The notes beneath the pieces are model-generated. The model did not search any database, was not told where the DNA came from, and saw only the letters and a program-made list of their open reading frames with translations. DNA of 64,000 nucleotides from Streptomyces pactum (GTDB lineage Bacteria > Actinomycetota > Actinomycetes > Streptomycetales > Streptomycetaceae), in assembly GCF_016031615.1 (NCBI RefSeq), contig NZ_JACYXC010000001.1, positions 1,550,001-1,614,000 on the forward strand, given 5' to 3'. Shown piece after piece: positions 43,699 to 52,097 of the stretch (positions are counted from its first letter, which is position 1; every line of letters begins with the position of its first letter). The position numbers and the translations under genes were made by a program.

Positions 43699-43971
43699 GC
43701 CGGCCGGCCCGGGCGGACCCCGGCCGGACGAGCGGACCCGGCCGGCACCGGGCGCGGGACCCCGGGGACCGGCCGGCACCGGGCGGCACGGCTGCTGGGT
43801 GCCCCGGCACCGGCCGGTACGAGCCGGCCGCCCCGCACCGGACGCCGCGGCCGGGGGACCGACGGGCGCCCGGCCGGGGGCCGCCCTGGGACGACGGGAC
43901 CGGCCGGCCCCGCCGCCCCGGCACGCGGCCCCGCCGCCCCCGGCACGCGGCCCGGCCCGCCGGCCGGCGGT

Positions 43972-45000
43972 TCAGCCGAAGAAGACGCCCGCCTCGGCGT
44001 ACAGCGCCGGGTCGACCGTCTTCAGCCGGGCGGTCGCCTCGGTCAGCGGCACCCGGACGATCCGGGTGCCGCGCAGCGCCACCATGGTGCCGAAGTCGCC
44101 CTCGTGCACGGCGTCGATGGCGTGCAGTCCGAAGCGGGTGGCCAGCCAGCGGTCGAAGGCGCTGGGGGTGCCGCCGCGCTGCACGTGGCCGAGCACCGTG
44201 GTCCGGGCCTCCTTCCCGGTGCGTTCCTCGATCCGCTTGGCCAGCCACTCCCCGATGCCGGAGAGCCGTACGTGGCCGAAGGAGTCCCGGGAGTCGTCCT
44301 TGAGCACCGCCTCGCCGTCCTTGGGCATGGCCCCCTCGGCGACCACCACGACCGGGGCGTAGCGGGTGCGGAAGCGGGACTCCACCCAGGCGCAGACCTG
44401 GTCGACGTCGAAGCGCTGTTCCGGGATGAGGATGGCGTTGGCGCCGCCGGCGAGTCCGGCGTGCAGCGCGATCCACCCGGCGTGACGCCCCATCACCTCC
44501 ACCACCAGGGCTCTCATGTGGGACTCCGCGGTGGTGTGGAGGCGGTCGATGGCCTCGGTGGCGATGTTGACGGCGGTGTCGAAGCCGAAGGTGTAGTCCG
44601 TGGCGGAGAGGTCGTTGTCGATGGTCTTGGGGACGCCGACGCAGCGGATGCCGTACTCGTCGCTCAGCCGGGCGGCGACGCCCAGGGTGTCCTCGCCGCC
44701 GATCGCGACGAGCGCGTCCACCTCGTCCTTGGCGAGGTTCTCCTTGATCCGCCGCACGCCGCCGTCGGCGCTCAGCGGGTTGGTCCGGGAGGAGCCCAGG
44801 ATGGTGCCGCCCCGGGGCAGGATGCCGCGCACCGCCGGGACGTCCAGCGGCACGGTACGGCCCTCCAGCGGGCCGCGCCAGCCGTCCCGGTATCCGGTGA
44901 AGTCGTGGCCGTAGGTCTGCGCTCCCTTGCGGACGACGGCGCGGATGACCGCGTTCAGTCCGGGGCAGTCACCGCCACCGGTCAGTACTCCGACCCGCAT
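43972..45000 (-). CDS. pfkA: phosphofructokinase, PPi-type active-site signature
   Basis: This enzyme phosphorylates fructose 6-phosphate. The protein has 342 residues: LTGGGDCPGLN at 6-16, GGEDTLGVA at 101-109, PKTIDND at 124-130 and MGRHAGWIA. Asp104 and Lys125 replace the two glycines found in E. coli ATP-PFK, a combination I know from pyrophosphate-dependent enzymes such as that of Amycolatopsis methanolica. The donor may thus be PPi, making the step reversible; streptomycete homologues have been described as ATP enzymes, so this is unsettled. The ATG at 45000 has AGAAGGGAAG before it. A Crp-like palindrome overlaps the promoter. Confidence 0.9.
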   Translation of the reverse strand: MRVGVLTGGGDCPGLNAVIRAVVRKGAQTYGHDFTGYRDGWRGPLEGRTVPLDVPAVRGILPRGGTILGSSRTNPLSADGGVRRIKENLAKDEVDALVAIGGEDTLGVAARLSDEYGIRCVGVPKTIDNDLSATDYTFGFDTAVNIATEAIDRLHTTAESHMRALVVEVMGRHAGWIALHAGLAGGANAILIPEQRFDVDQVCAWVESRFRTRYAPVVVVAEGAMPKDGEAVLKDDSRDSFGHVRLSGIGEWLAKRIEERTGKEARTTVLGHVQRGGTPSAFDRWLATRFGLHAIDAVHEGDFGTMVALRGTRIVRVPLTEATARLKTVDPALYAEAGVFFG

Positions 45001-45053
45001 CGCATCTTCCCTTCTGCCGTGGGGGACCCGCTCATGGGGACCGGTACGGGGCC

Positions 45054-45059
45054 ACACTA
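45054..45059 (-). promoter_or_regulatory. -10 element upstream of pfkA
   Basis: TAGTGT on the minus strand, placing a transcription start near 45047 and a leader of about 45 bases. No clear -35 is present; a Crp-like palindrome occupies the spacer. Confidence 0.4.
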
Positions 45060-45062
45060 GGG

Positions 45063-45076
45063 GTGACGCAGGTCAC
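45063..45076. promoter_or_regulatory. Crp-like palindrome in pfkA promoter
   Basis: GTGAC and GTCAC arms surround a four-base centre. Both strands fit the actinobacterial Crp consensus GTGN6GNCAC. It lies immediately upstream of the -10 element, where a bound protein would more likely block than help RNA polymerase. Confidence 0.45.
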
Positions 45077-45134
45077 AGATTCCGCGACGGAGAGTGAATT
45101 CGGGTGCGACGGAAGCGAGTTGGTACGTCCGGAT

Positions 45135-45950
45135 TCACCCGGAAGTGTCCAGGCCACGCTCGATCGCGTAGCGCACCAATTCCACCCGGTTGTGCAATTG
45201 CAGTTTGCCCAGGGTGTTCTGTACGTGGTTCTGCACGGTGCGGTGCGAGATCACCAGCCGTTCGGCGATCTGCTTGTACGACAGTCCCTTCGCCACCAGC
45301 CGGAGCACCTCGGTCTCCCGCTCGGTGAGCCGCGGGGCATTCTCCCGCCCGGCGGCGGTGGCGGCCGGTTCACCGGCCAGCCGCCGGTACTCGCCCAGCA
45401 CCAGGCCGGCCAGTCCGGGCGTGAACACCGCGTCGCCGGCCGCGGTGCGGCGCACCGCGTCCAGCAGTTCCGCGGTGCTCGCGGACTTCACCAGATAGCC
45501 GGTGGCCCCGGACTTCACCGCCTCCAGGACGTCGGCGTGCTCGCCGCTGGCGGAGAGCACCAGCACCCGCACCGCGGGGTTGTCGCCGACCACCTCCTTG
45601 CACACCTGCACCCCGGGCAGCCCGGGGAGGTTGAGGTCGAGCACGAGCACGTCCGGCCCGGCGGCCCGTGCGCGGCGCACCGCCTGCGGGCCGTCGCCCG
45701 CGGTGGCCACCACGTCGAACCCGGCCTCGGACAGGTCGCGGGCGACCGCGTCGCGCCACATCGGGTGGTCGTCCACCACCATCACCCGCACCGGCGGGCG
45801 GGCCGGCCCGTCCCCGGGGCCGTCCGCCCCGCCGGGCCGGTGGCCGGCCCCGCCCGCACCGGTCGCGGTGGAGCGCACCGCCTCCCCGCCCAGGACGCCG
45901 CCGGCCGTACCGCCGCCGCTCGTGGTCTCCCCGCTCATGGTGCCGCTCAT
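45135..45950 (-). CDS. macR: MacR, NarL-family response regulator
   Basis: This protein of 271 residues has a Gly/Ser/Thr-rich head (1-53), a receiver domain with phosphorylatable Asp105 (VLVLDLNLPG), and a LuxR-type HTH at about 200-265 (LTERETEVLRLVAKGLSYKQIAERL, then HRTVQNHVQN). Its ATG overlaps the MacS stop as ATGA. In S. coelicolor the pair at this place is MacRS, reported to control membrane proteins involved in morphology and actinorhodin; I assign the name by position and partner type. A second ATG 12 bases later is possible. Confidence 0.85.
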   Translation of the reverse strand: MSGTMSGETTSGGGTAGGVLGGEAVRSTATGAGGAGHRPGGADGPGDGPARPPVRVMVVDDHPMWRDAVARDLSEAGFDVVATAGDGPQAVRRARAAGPDVLVLDLNLPGLPGVQVCKEVVGDNPAVRVLVLSASGEHADVLEAVKSGATGYLVKSASTAELLDAVRRTAAGDAVFTPGLAGLVLGEYRRLAGEPAATAAGRENAPRLTERETEVLRLVAKGLSYKQIAERLVISHRTVQNHVQNTLGKLQLHNRVELVRYAIERGLDTSG

Positions 45951-47296
45951 CGTGTGGCCTCCCCGCCCCGCGGAACTCTCAACTCCACCTCGGTGCCCTG
46001 GCCGGGCGCCGAGAAGTACTCGGCCCGGCCGCCCAGGTCGCGCAGCCGCCCGCGGATGGACAGGGCCACGCCGAGCCGCCCCTCCCGCTCCGCGTCGGCA
46101 AGCCTGCCCTCCGGGATGCCGGGGCCGTCGTCGCGGACGGTCACCGTCACCGCGTCCGGTTCGTCCTCGACCAAGATCCAGGCCCGCGCCGTGTCCCCCG
46201 CGTGCACCCGGACGTTGTCCAGCGCGGCGCCGACGGCCGCCGCCACCTCCGTCGCGACGCGGCCCGGCAGCAGCACCGGGGCGCCCGGCTCGGAGACCAC
46301 CACCCGGGAGCCGGCGTGCGGGGCGAGCAGCGCCCGCAGGTCGCGGGGTGCGTCCCCGGCGCCGTCCGCCGCGGGGGCGTCCGGCCCGGCTGCCCCGTAT
46401 GCGGACCCGGCCCCGGTGGGACCTCCGTGGGCGCCGGGTCCGTACCCGGCTCCGGCCGCCGCCGGCCCGCCGGTCGCCGTACGGTCCCCGCCGGCCGCCG
46501 CCGGACCGGGGGCGGCCGGCCCGAACCCCGGGCCCCGGGAGACCAGGGCGCGCAGCGCGATCTCCTGCTCCCCCGCCATCCGGCCGAGTTCGGCCGCCTC
46601 GCCGCCGATCGCCGCGCCGCGCCGCTGCACCATGGCCAGCACCTGGAGCACGCTGTCGTGGATGTCGCGGGCGAGGCGCTCGCGCTCCCGGGTGGCCGCC
46701 TCGATCTGCAGGGCGCGGGCGAGGGTCCGCTCGCTGGCCCGGGCCACCTCCACCACGTAGCCGATCGCCACGCTGGCCACCCACACCAGCACCACGGAGT
46801 GCACGTTGCCCTGGGCGAACCCGCCGCGCTGGACGATGTTGGCGACCGCCACGATGCCCGAGGTCCACGCCGCCCACCGCCAGCCGCCCTTGACGGCGAA
46901 GCCGAGCACCGCGCCGGCGGTCCATATGGACGGCAGGGTGGGCGCGCCGTCGGCGATCCGGTCGTGGGAGTTGACCACCGGGGTGAGCAGGATGCCGGTG
47001 ACCGCCACCGTGAGGTCGGCGACGAGGAACCGCGGGGTGCAGCGCTCGGCGGAGGAGACCATCCGCACCGTGCAGACGGTCCACACGGTGAGCGCCGCCA
47101 TGTAGGCGCCCGCGCCCAGCGGGTGCGCGTAGTCGTCGTAGGCCAGGACGAACAGCACGATCGCGTAGAGCAGGGTGAGCACCCGGTAGGCGGTCAGCGC
47201 CTGCCACAGCGGCTGCTCCACCGACATCCGGACGGGCTTCTCCCGGCCCGTCCCGGCGGACGCCTCCACCGGCTTCCGTTCCGCCACGTCCCCCAT
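45947..47296 (-). CDS. macS: MacS, DUF5931 sensor histidine kinase
   Basis: The product has 449 residues. The N-terminal half has about five membrane helices (residues 35-185; DUF5931-like), then a NarX-type dimerisation segment RLARDIHDSVLQVLAMVQ with His213. An Ala/Gly/Pro-rich insert of about 70 residues follows, and then a HATPase domain (AALDNVRVHAG, VRDDGPGIPEGR, GRAEYFSAPGQGTEVEL). The insert is longer than I expect for NarX-like kinases. Its partner gene follows with an ATGA overlap. Confidence 0.87.
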   Translation of the reverse strand: MGDVAERKPVEASAGTGREKPVRMSVEQPLWQALTAYRVLTLLYAIVLFVLAYDDYAHPLGAGAYMAALTVWTVCTVRMVSSAERCTPRFLVADLTVAVTGILLTPVVNSHDRIADGAPTLPSIWTAGAVLGFAVKGGWRWAAWTSGIVAVANIVQRGGFAQGNVHSVVLVWVASVAIGYVVEVARASERTLARALQIEAATRERERLARDIHDSVLQVLAMVQRRGAAIGGEAAELGRMAGEQEIALRALVSRGPGFGPAAPGPAAAGGDRTATGGPAAAGAGYGPGAHGGPTGAGSAYGAAGPDAPAADGAGDAPRDLRALLAPHAGSRVVVSEPGAPVLLPGRVATEVAAAVGAALDNVRVHAGDTARAWILVEDEPDAVTVTVRDDGPGIPEGRLADAEREGRLGVALSIRGRLRDLGGRAEYFSAPGQGTEVELRVPRGGEATR

Positions 47297-47463
47297 GACT
47301 TCCCCCCTCGGCCCGCTGTGTCCCCCGGCGGCCCGGCCCGCGGCTCCCCCTGCCGCGCGGTCCGCCGCACCCGCTCCGGGTGCGCCGTGCCCGGCCCGCC
47401 CACTCCCCCGGGGCGCCGCTCCGGACGGCCGTCCCCGGTGCCGGCGGGTGCCGGGCGGCGGGC

Positions 47464-48276
47464 TCAGCCGCCGTCCGTGGTCCGGTCCCGCCGCCGGCGG
47501 CGCAGCACCGGCACCCGGCTCTCGCCCGGTTCCCCCTCGGCCCGGGCGCGCTCGGCGGCCTCGGCCTTGGCACGCTCCGCCTCCGCCTTGGCCTCCTCGG
47601 CCATCTGACGCTTGGCGACGGTGGCGTAGATGTCCACGTACTCCTGGCCGGACAGCTTCATGATCGCGTACATCACCTCGTCGGTCACCGCGCGCAGGAT
47701 GAGCCGGTCGCCCTCCATGCCCTGGTACCGGGTGAAGTCCAGGGGCTTCCCGATCCGGATGCCGGGCCGCATGATCTTGGGCACCACCTTGCCGGGCGGC
47801 TGGATCTTCTCGGTGTCGATCATCGCCACCGGGATCACCGGCGCCCCGGTGGCGAGCGCCACCCGGGCCAGGCCGCCCGGCTTGCCGCGGTAGAGGCGGC
47901 CGTCCGGGGAGCGGGTGCCCTCCGGGTAGATGCCGAACAACTCGCCCCGCCGGAGCACCTCGATGCCGCTCTTGATCGCCGCCTCGCCGGCGCCCCGGGC
48001 GCCGGAGCGGTCCACCGGCAGCTGACCGACGCCCTTGAAGAACGCCGCGGTCAGCTTCCCCTTGACCCCGGGGGAGGTGAAGTACTCCGCCTTGGCGATG
48101 AAGGTGACCTTGCGGTCCAGCATCGCGGGAAGGAAGAAGGAGTCGGAGAACGACAGGTGATTGCTGGCCAGGATCGCCGGGCCCTCGGCGGGGATGTTCT
48201 CCAGGCCCTCCACCCAGGGACGGAAGGTGAGCTTCAGCGCTCCGCCGACCGACAGCTTCATCGCACCGTAGAACAA
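47464..48276 (-). CDS. 1-acylglycerol-3-phosphate acyltransferase (PlsC family)
   Basis: This enzyme transfers acyl chains to lysophosphatidate in phospholipid synthesis at the membrane. The protein has 270 residues with the catalytic NHLSFSD motif (His40 and Asp45), GIYPEGTRSPDG as the glycerolphosphate-binding motif, and a charged helical tail rich in Ala, Glu and Lys (about 220-270). I start at TTG 48276, because AGGAGG stands eight bases before it and MFYGAMKLS is the usual family start; ATG 48261 is the alternative. It is the counterpart by position of mycobacterial Rv2182c. Confidence 0.88.
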   Translation of the reverse strand: MFYGAMKLSVGGALKLTFRPWVEGLENIPAEGPAILASNHLSFSDSFFLPAMLDRKVTFIAKAEYFTSPGVKGKLTAAFFKGVGQLPVDRSGARGAGEAAIKSGIEVLRRGELFGIYPEGTRSPDGRLYRGKPGGLARVALATGAPVIPVAMIDTEKIQPPGKVVPKIMRPGIRIGKPLDFTRYQGMEGDRLILRAVTDEVMYAIMKLSGQEYVDIYATVAKRQMAEEAKAEAERAKAEAAERARAEGEPGESRVPVLRRRRRDRTTDGG

Positions 48277-48411
48277 ACCGAGGACCTCCTGTGTCTGACG
48301 AGGAGACCTTACCTGCCTACCCCCGGTGGGGCGCGCCGCGTACGCTGAGGCGACGGGCCCGCGACGGGCCCGTTCCCGGCCTTTCCCACACTCACCGAAC
48401 GGAGATCCGCG

Positions 48412-49254
48412 GTGCCGCTCCTCCCCGGAGCCGAGCCGTTCCGCCACGACGGCGGAGACGTCGGCGTCCTCGTGTGTCACGGCTTCACCGGTTCCCCCCA
48501 GTCCGTGCGCCCCTGGGCCGATCACCTCGCCGCGCGCGGGCTGACCGTCTCGCTGCCGCTGCTGCCGGGGCACGGCACCCGCTGGCAGGACCTGGCGGTC
48601 ACCGGCTGGGAGGACTGGTACGCGGAGGTGGACCGCGAGCTGCGCGCGCTGGCCGGCCGCTGCCGCCAGGTCTTCGTCTGCGGGCTGTCGATGGGCGGCG
48701 CGCTGGCGCTGCGGCTGGCGGCCCGGCACGGCGCCGCGGTCAGCGGCCTGGTGCTGGTGAACCCGGCGAACCGGATGCACCAGCGGACCGCGATGGCCCT
48801 GCCGGTGCTCCGGCACCTGGTCCCGGCCACCAAGGGGATCGTCAGCGACATCGCCAAACCCGGTGCCACCGAGAGCGGTTACGACCGGGTGCCGCTGCAC
48901 GCCGCGTACTCGCTGCGGAAGTTCTTCGCGGTGGTGGACGCCGAGCTGCCCCGGGTCACCCAGCCGCTGCTGGTGCTGCACAGCCCGCAGGACCACGTGG
49001 TGCCGCCGGTGGACTGCGCCCGCATCCTGGGCCGGGTCTCCTCCCGGGACCTCACCGAGCGCCTGCTGGAGCGCAGCTACCACGTGGCGACCCTGGACTG
49101 GGACGCGGACCTGATCTTCGAGGAGACCACCGCGTTCATCGAGCGGCTGGCGCCGGGGGCGGTGACCGGCCCGGAGCCGGTGCCCTCCACGGCCGCGCTC
49201 CGGCCGGTGGCGGAGACCGGGACGGACGGGGTGGTGGCCGGTGGCGGGGCGTGA
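48412..49254 (+). CDS. alpha/beta hydrolase (esterase/monoacylglycerol lipase type)
   Basis: This protein of 280 residues has the nucleophile elbow GLSMGG with Ser93, the oxyanion strand VLVCHGFTGSP, a likely acid in HSPQDHVVPP (near residue 197) and His in SYHVATLDWD (near residue 222). It resembles carboxylesterases and thermostable monoacylglycerol lipases of Gram-positive bacteria. It is divergent from the PlsC-type gene, a pairing that suggests lipid turnover. The tail (250-280) is low-complexity. Confidence 0.88.
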   Translation: MPLLPGAEPFRHDGGDVGVLVCHGFTGSPQSVRPWADHLAARGLTVSLPLLPGHGTRWQDLAVTGWEDWYAEVDRELRALAGRCRQVFVCGLSMGGALALRLAARHGAAVSGLVLVNPANRMHQRTAMALPVLRHLVPATKGIVSDIAKPGATESGYDRVPLHAAYSLRKFFAVVDAELPRVTQPLLVLHSPQDHVVPPVDCARILGRVSSRDLTERLLERSYHVATLDWDADLIFEETTAFIERLAPGAVTGPEPVPSTAALRPVAETGTDGVVAGGGA

Positions 49255-49861
49255 CGGCGGCCCGGCGGGGGCCCGGGACGACGACGCCGCGTTCGCCGAG
49301 ATCGTCGCGGCGTACGGGGCCGAACCGGCGGACCCGCCGGGGGTGAAGCCGTGGCCGGACGCGGAGGACGTCGCCGGCGAGGCTCCCGCGGCGTCCGCGG
49401 CCCGTACGGCGCACCGGGACACCGACGGTGCCGACGGCGCGGGCGGCCCGGGCGGCCCGGGCGGTGAGGACGCCGGCGAGACGGCCGGACCGGCGGCCCC
49501 GGACCGGCCGCTGGGCGGCTTCATCGTGTACGCGCCGGGCGTGGGTCCCGGCGCCGGGCCGCGCGACTGGACGCCCGAGGAACCCTCCGACGACGACTTC
49601 GAGCCGGGCGACGAGGGGCACTTCGTCCCCCCGGACCCGCCGCTGCCGCATGCCGACACCACGGCACGGTTCGCCTGGATCGCGGTGATCGGCGGCCCGT
49701 TGCTGCTGCTGATCGTGGTGCTCCTGCGGCAGGAGATGACCTGGTGGATCAGCACCCTGGGAGTCGGCGGTTTCCTCGGCGGCTTCGCCACCCTGGTGAT
49801 GCGGATGCGCCCCGGCGACGACGAGGAGGACGACGACCCCGGACGCGGCGCGGTGGTCTGA
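49241..49861 (+). CDS. conserved membrane protein with acidic head
   Basis: This protein of 206 residues starts at GTG 49241, inside the last 14 bases of the hydrolase gene. The first 135 residues are acidic and Gly/Pro/Ala-rich (DWTPEEPSDDDFEPGDEGHFVPPDPPLPHAD is its most conserved-looking part, in outline). Two helices (about 143-160 and 168-186) follow, and the end is a short acidic tail DDEEDDDPG. I recognise it as a streptomycete hypothetical but not its role. Coupled with the hydrolase by overlap. Confidence 0.75.
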   Translation: MAGRDGGPAGARDDDAAFAEIVAAYGAEPADPPGVKPWPDAEDVAGEAPAASAARTAHRDTDGADGAGGPGGPGGEDAGETAGPAAPDRPLGGFIVYAPGVGPGAGPRDWTPEEPSDDDFEPGDEGHFVPPDPPLPHADTTARFAWIAVIGGPLLLLIVVLLRQEMTWWISTLGVGGFLGGFATLVMRMRPGDDEEDDDPGRGAVV

Positions 49862-50082
49862 CCGGCCCGCGCCGGCCCCCGGCCGGCGCCGGGGGCACGG
49901 GGACGTCGGGGTCGCGGCACGACGGGGCCGGGGACGCGGCGGGCCGGAGACGCGGCGGGCCGGGATCGAGGCAGGGCCGGGTCCGAGGCAGGGCCGGGGT
50001 CGCGGCGCGACGGGGCCGTCACGGGGTTCGCGACGCGCGGCGCGCCGGACCCGTCCGCGACGCACGCGGGTTCACGGCGCCC

Positions 50083-50490
50083 GGCCGATCCGCGCCGCAC
50101 GGCGGGTCCACGGCGCGCGCCCGGTCGGCGCAGCACGGCGAATCACGACGCCGGCCCCGGACGCGGGGCGGGTTCACGGCTCGGGCTCCGGCCGCGGGGC
50201 AGGTTCAGGGCTCGTGCCCCGGCCGCCGGGCGGGGTGACGGCGTACGGCCGATCCGCGCCGCACGGCGGGTCCACGGCGCGCGCCCGGTCGGCACCGCAC
50301 GGCGAATCACGACGTCGGCCCCGGACGCGGGGCGGGTTCACGGCGCGCGCCCGGTTGGCGCCACATGGCGAATCACGACGCCGGCCCCGGACGCGGGGCG
50401 GGTTCACGGCTCGGGCTCCGGCCGCGGGGCAGGTTCAGGGCTCGTGCCCCGGGCGGGGTGACGGCGTACGGCCGATCCGCGCCGCACGGC
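50083..50490. repeat. mosaic of long direct repeats (47-bp and 84-bp units)
   Basis: An 84-base stretch beginning GGCGAATCACGACGCC occurs twice without a mismatch (50137-50220 and 50367-50450), and a third, 43-base partial copy with one change is at 50301-50343. A 47-base stretch beginning GGCCGATCCGCGCCGC occurs at 50083-50129 and 50247-50293, with a 21-base piece at 50470-50490. The copies are interleaved, as if from two successive duplications. The surrounding 49862-50566 holds no supportable gene; minus-strand translation gives Pro/Arg repeats. Confidence 0.8.
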
Positions 50491-50566
50491 CTTCCGCACC
50501 CGGTCCCCGGCCGTGCGCCGGGGACGCGGGCCACGGCCGGGGCCGCCGGGCCCGCGGCGGCCGGGG

Positions 50567-51337
50567 TCAGGCCGGGGTGCCGGCGCCCGGACCCGGTACC
50601 CGCAGCGCGGCGAGCACCGGCAGGTGGTCGGTGGCCGCGGTGAGGTCCCGTTCCGACACCCCGGGGAGCCCGGTCGGCACCCCGCAGCCCAGCACCTCCA
50701 CGCCCGGGGTCGCGAAGACGGCGTCGATGCGCTGGTGCGGCCGGGCGGGCGGGGTGGTGTGCTCGCCGCCCCACGGCTTGACCGCCCAGCCGTCCTGCAG
50801 GGTCTCGGCGATCCGCCGGAAGCCACGGCCGTCGGGGCGTTCGTTGATGTCTCCGGCCGCGACCGCGTGCGGCACGTCCAGCCCGGCGAGCCGTTCCAGG
50901 AGCAGCCCGGCCTGCTGCCGGCGTTCCTCGGCGGCCAGGCTCAGGTGGCAGCTGATCACACCCAGCCGGGCGCCCGCCCCGAACCTCAGCTCCGCGATGG
51001 CGAGTCCGCGCTGGTGCAGCCCCGGGGTGCGCGGCAGCAGGATCTCCTCGGTGCGCTCCACATGGGCGCGGAGCGAGGTGAGGATCATCGGGCCCGCGGT
51101 GGTGGCCCCGCCGGTCGTGTAGACCAGGCCGGTGGCGCGGGCCAGCCGCGCCGCCGCCTTGCGCCACCGGAAGAAGCGGGGCGCCTCCTGGACGCAGAGC
51201 ACGTCCGGCGCGCAGGCCCGGATCACCCGGGCCAAGGCGTCCGTGTCGTCCCGCATCGAACGGATGTTGTAACTGAGCACCCGGACCACGGCCGCGCCGT
51301 CCGCCTCGGTACGGGATGCCGGCAGATCCGCGAGCAT
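50567..51337 (-). CDS. endonuclease/exonuclease/phosphatase family protein
   Basis: This protein of 256 residues has an EEP fold: VRVLSYNIRSM at the start, VLCVQEAPRF with the metal-binding Glu, ISCHLS, AAGDINERPDGRGF with the catalytic Asp-Asn, RIDAVFATPG, and ATDHLPVLAAL with the final Asp-His. The substrate may be a nucleic acid, phosphoinositide or sphingolipid; it cannot be told here. No signal peptide. The ribosome site before the ATG is weak. Confidence 0.87.
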   Translation of the reverse strand: MLADLPASRTEADGAAVVRVLSYNIRSMRDDTDALARVIRACAPDVLCVQEAPRFFRWRKAAARLARATGLVYTTGGATTAGPMILTSLRAHVERTEEILLPRTPGLHQRGLAIAELRFGAGARLGVISCHLSLAAEERRQQAGLLLERLAGLDVPHAVAAGDINERPDGRGFRRIAETLQDGWAVKPWGGEHTTPPARPHQRIDAVFATPGVEVLGCGVPTGLPGVSERDLTAATDHLPVLAALRVPGPGAGTPA

Positions 51338-51669
51338 CGTCTCTCAGCCCCTTTGTTCGCCCCGGCCGCCGTACCGGCGGCCCTCCGACTGTGCCTGGCC
51401 GTACTGATCATGCGCTGTCCCGGCCGATTCTGCCTCGCCGCGCGCGGCACGGGCCCGCCGGGGTCGGCCGGGCGGACGCCGCGGTGCCGGCCGGTGGCCG
51501 GGTGCGCCGGCCGGTGCACCGGCGGCGGGGTGGGCGGGGTGTCCCGCCGGCGGCCGGCTGGCACCGGCCGATGCCGATGCCCCCGGCCGCAAGATCGTTC
51601 CCGGGCCGGGCGGACGCCGCGGCCCCGGCGGCGCGGCACCTCCCAGCGGGGCTCCGGGTGTGACTCCGG

Positions 51670-51729
51670 GCGACGGGCCCTCCCGACGACGGGCCCTCCT
51701 GACGACGGGTCTTCCCGACGACGGGTCGT
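51670..51729. repeat. 16-bp tandem repeat
   Basis: Units of the form CCCGACGACGGGCCCT lie at 51682, 51698 and 51714, with a partial unit before them. Later units vary at the end and at the third base. Each unit contains the short palindrome CCCGACGACGGG in part, so small hairpins are possible. Confidence 0.6.
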
Positions 51730-51806
51730 CGCCGCGGCATGAGCTCCCGGCGGCCGGAGCCCGCTGCGGGCGCCGCCCGCGGCGAGGACGCCGGCCGGCG
51801 GCGGAC

Positions 51807-51846
51807 CGCCCGCCGAGTGCCGGGCGCCCGGTCGGCACTCGGCGGG
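51807..51846. terminator. hairpin downstream of glkA
   Basis: GCCCGCCGAGTGCCG and its exact complement form a 15-base stem around a ten-base loop. It lies 250 bases beyond the glkA stop on the minus strand; no nearer strong hairpin is evident. Confidence 0.5.
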
Positions 51847-52097
51847 CCCCACAAGGTGAGGGGACGGCCGCCGGTGATGCCCAGGACCACGCGCCCGGCC
51901 GGGAGGCCCGGCCAGCCGTGCCGCGGGACCCGGTGCGCCGCACGCGGCCCGCGTTCGCCCCGCGGGTGCGGCGTCGGGATGCCGGGGGGTGAGCCGGGGC
52001 ATGCCGGGGCGGCCCCGGCCCCGACGACCGGACCCCCCACCCCGACGGCCGGCCCCGGCCCCCGAGGGCCGGGCCCCGCCCCGCGGGTGCGGGCGCG

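Larger units (their letters stand above)
51338..52097. other. intergenic spacer with tandem repeat and hairpin
   Basis: No gene is supported between the EEP gene and glkA. It contains a 16-base tandem repeat (51670-51729) and a long hairpin (51807-51846) downstream of glkA. Open frames here translate to low-complexity Arg/Pro/Gly/Ala. Confidence 0.5.

Noticed and set aside
50083..50490. CRISPR array or coding repeat protein
   Set aside because: Repeat lengths differ (47 and 84 bases), spacing is irregular and copies interleave; the minus-strand translation is low-complexity with no ribosome site.
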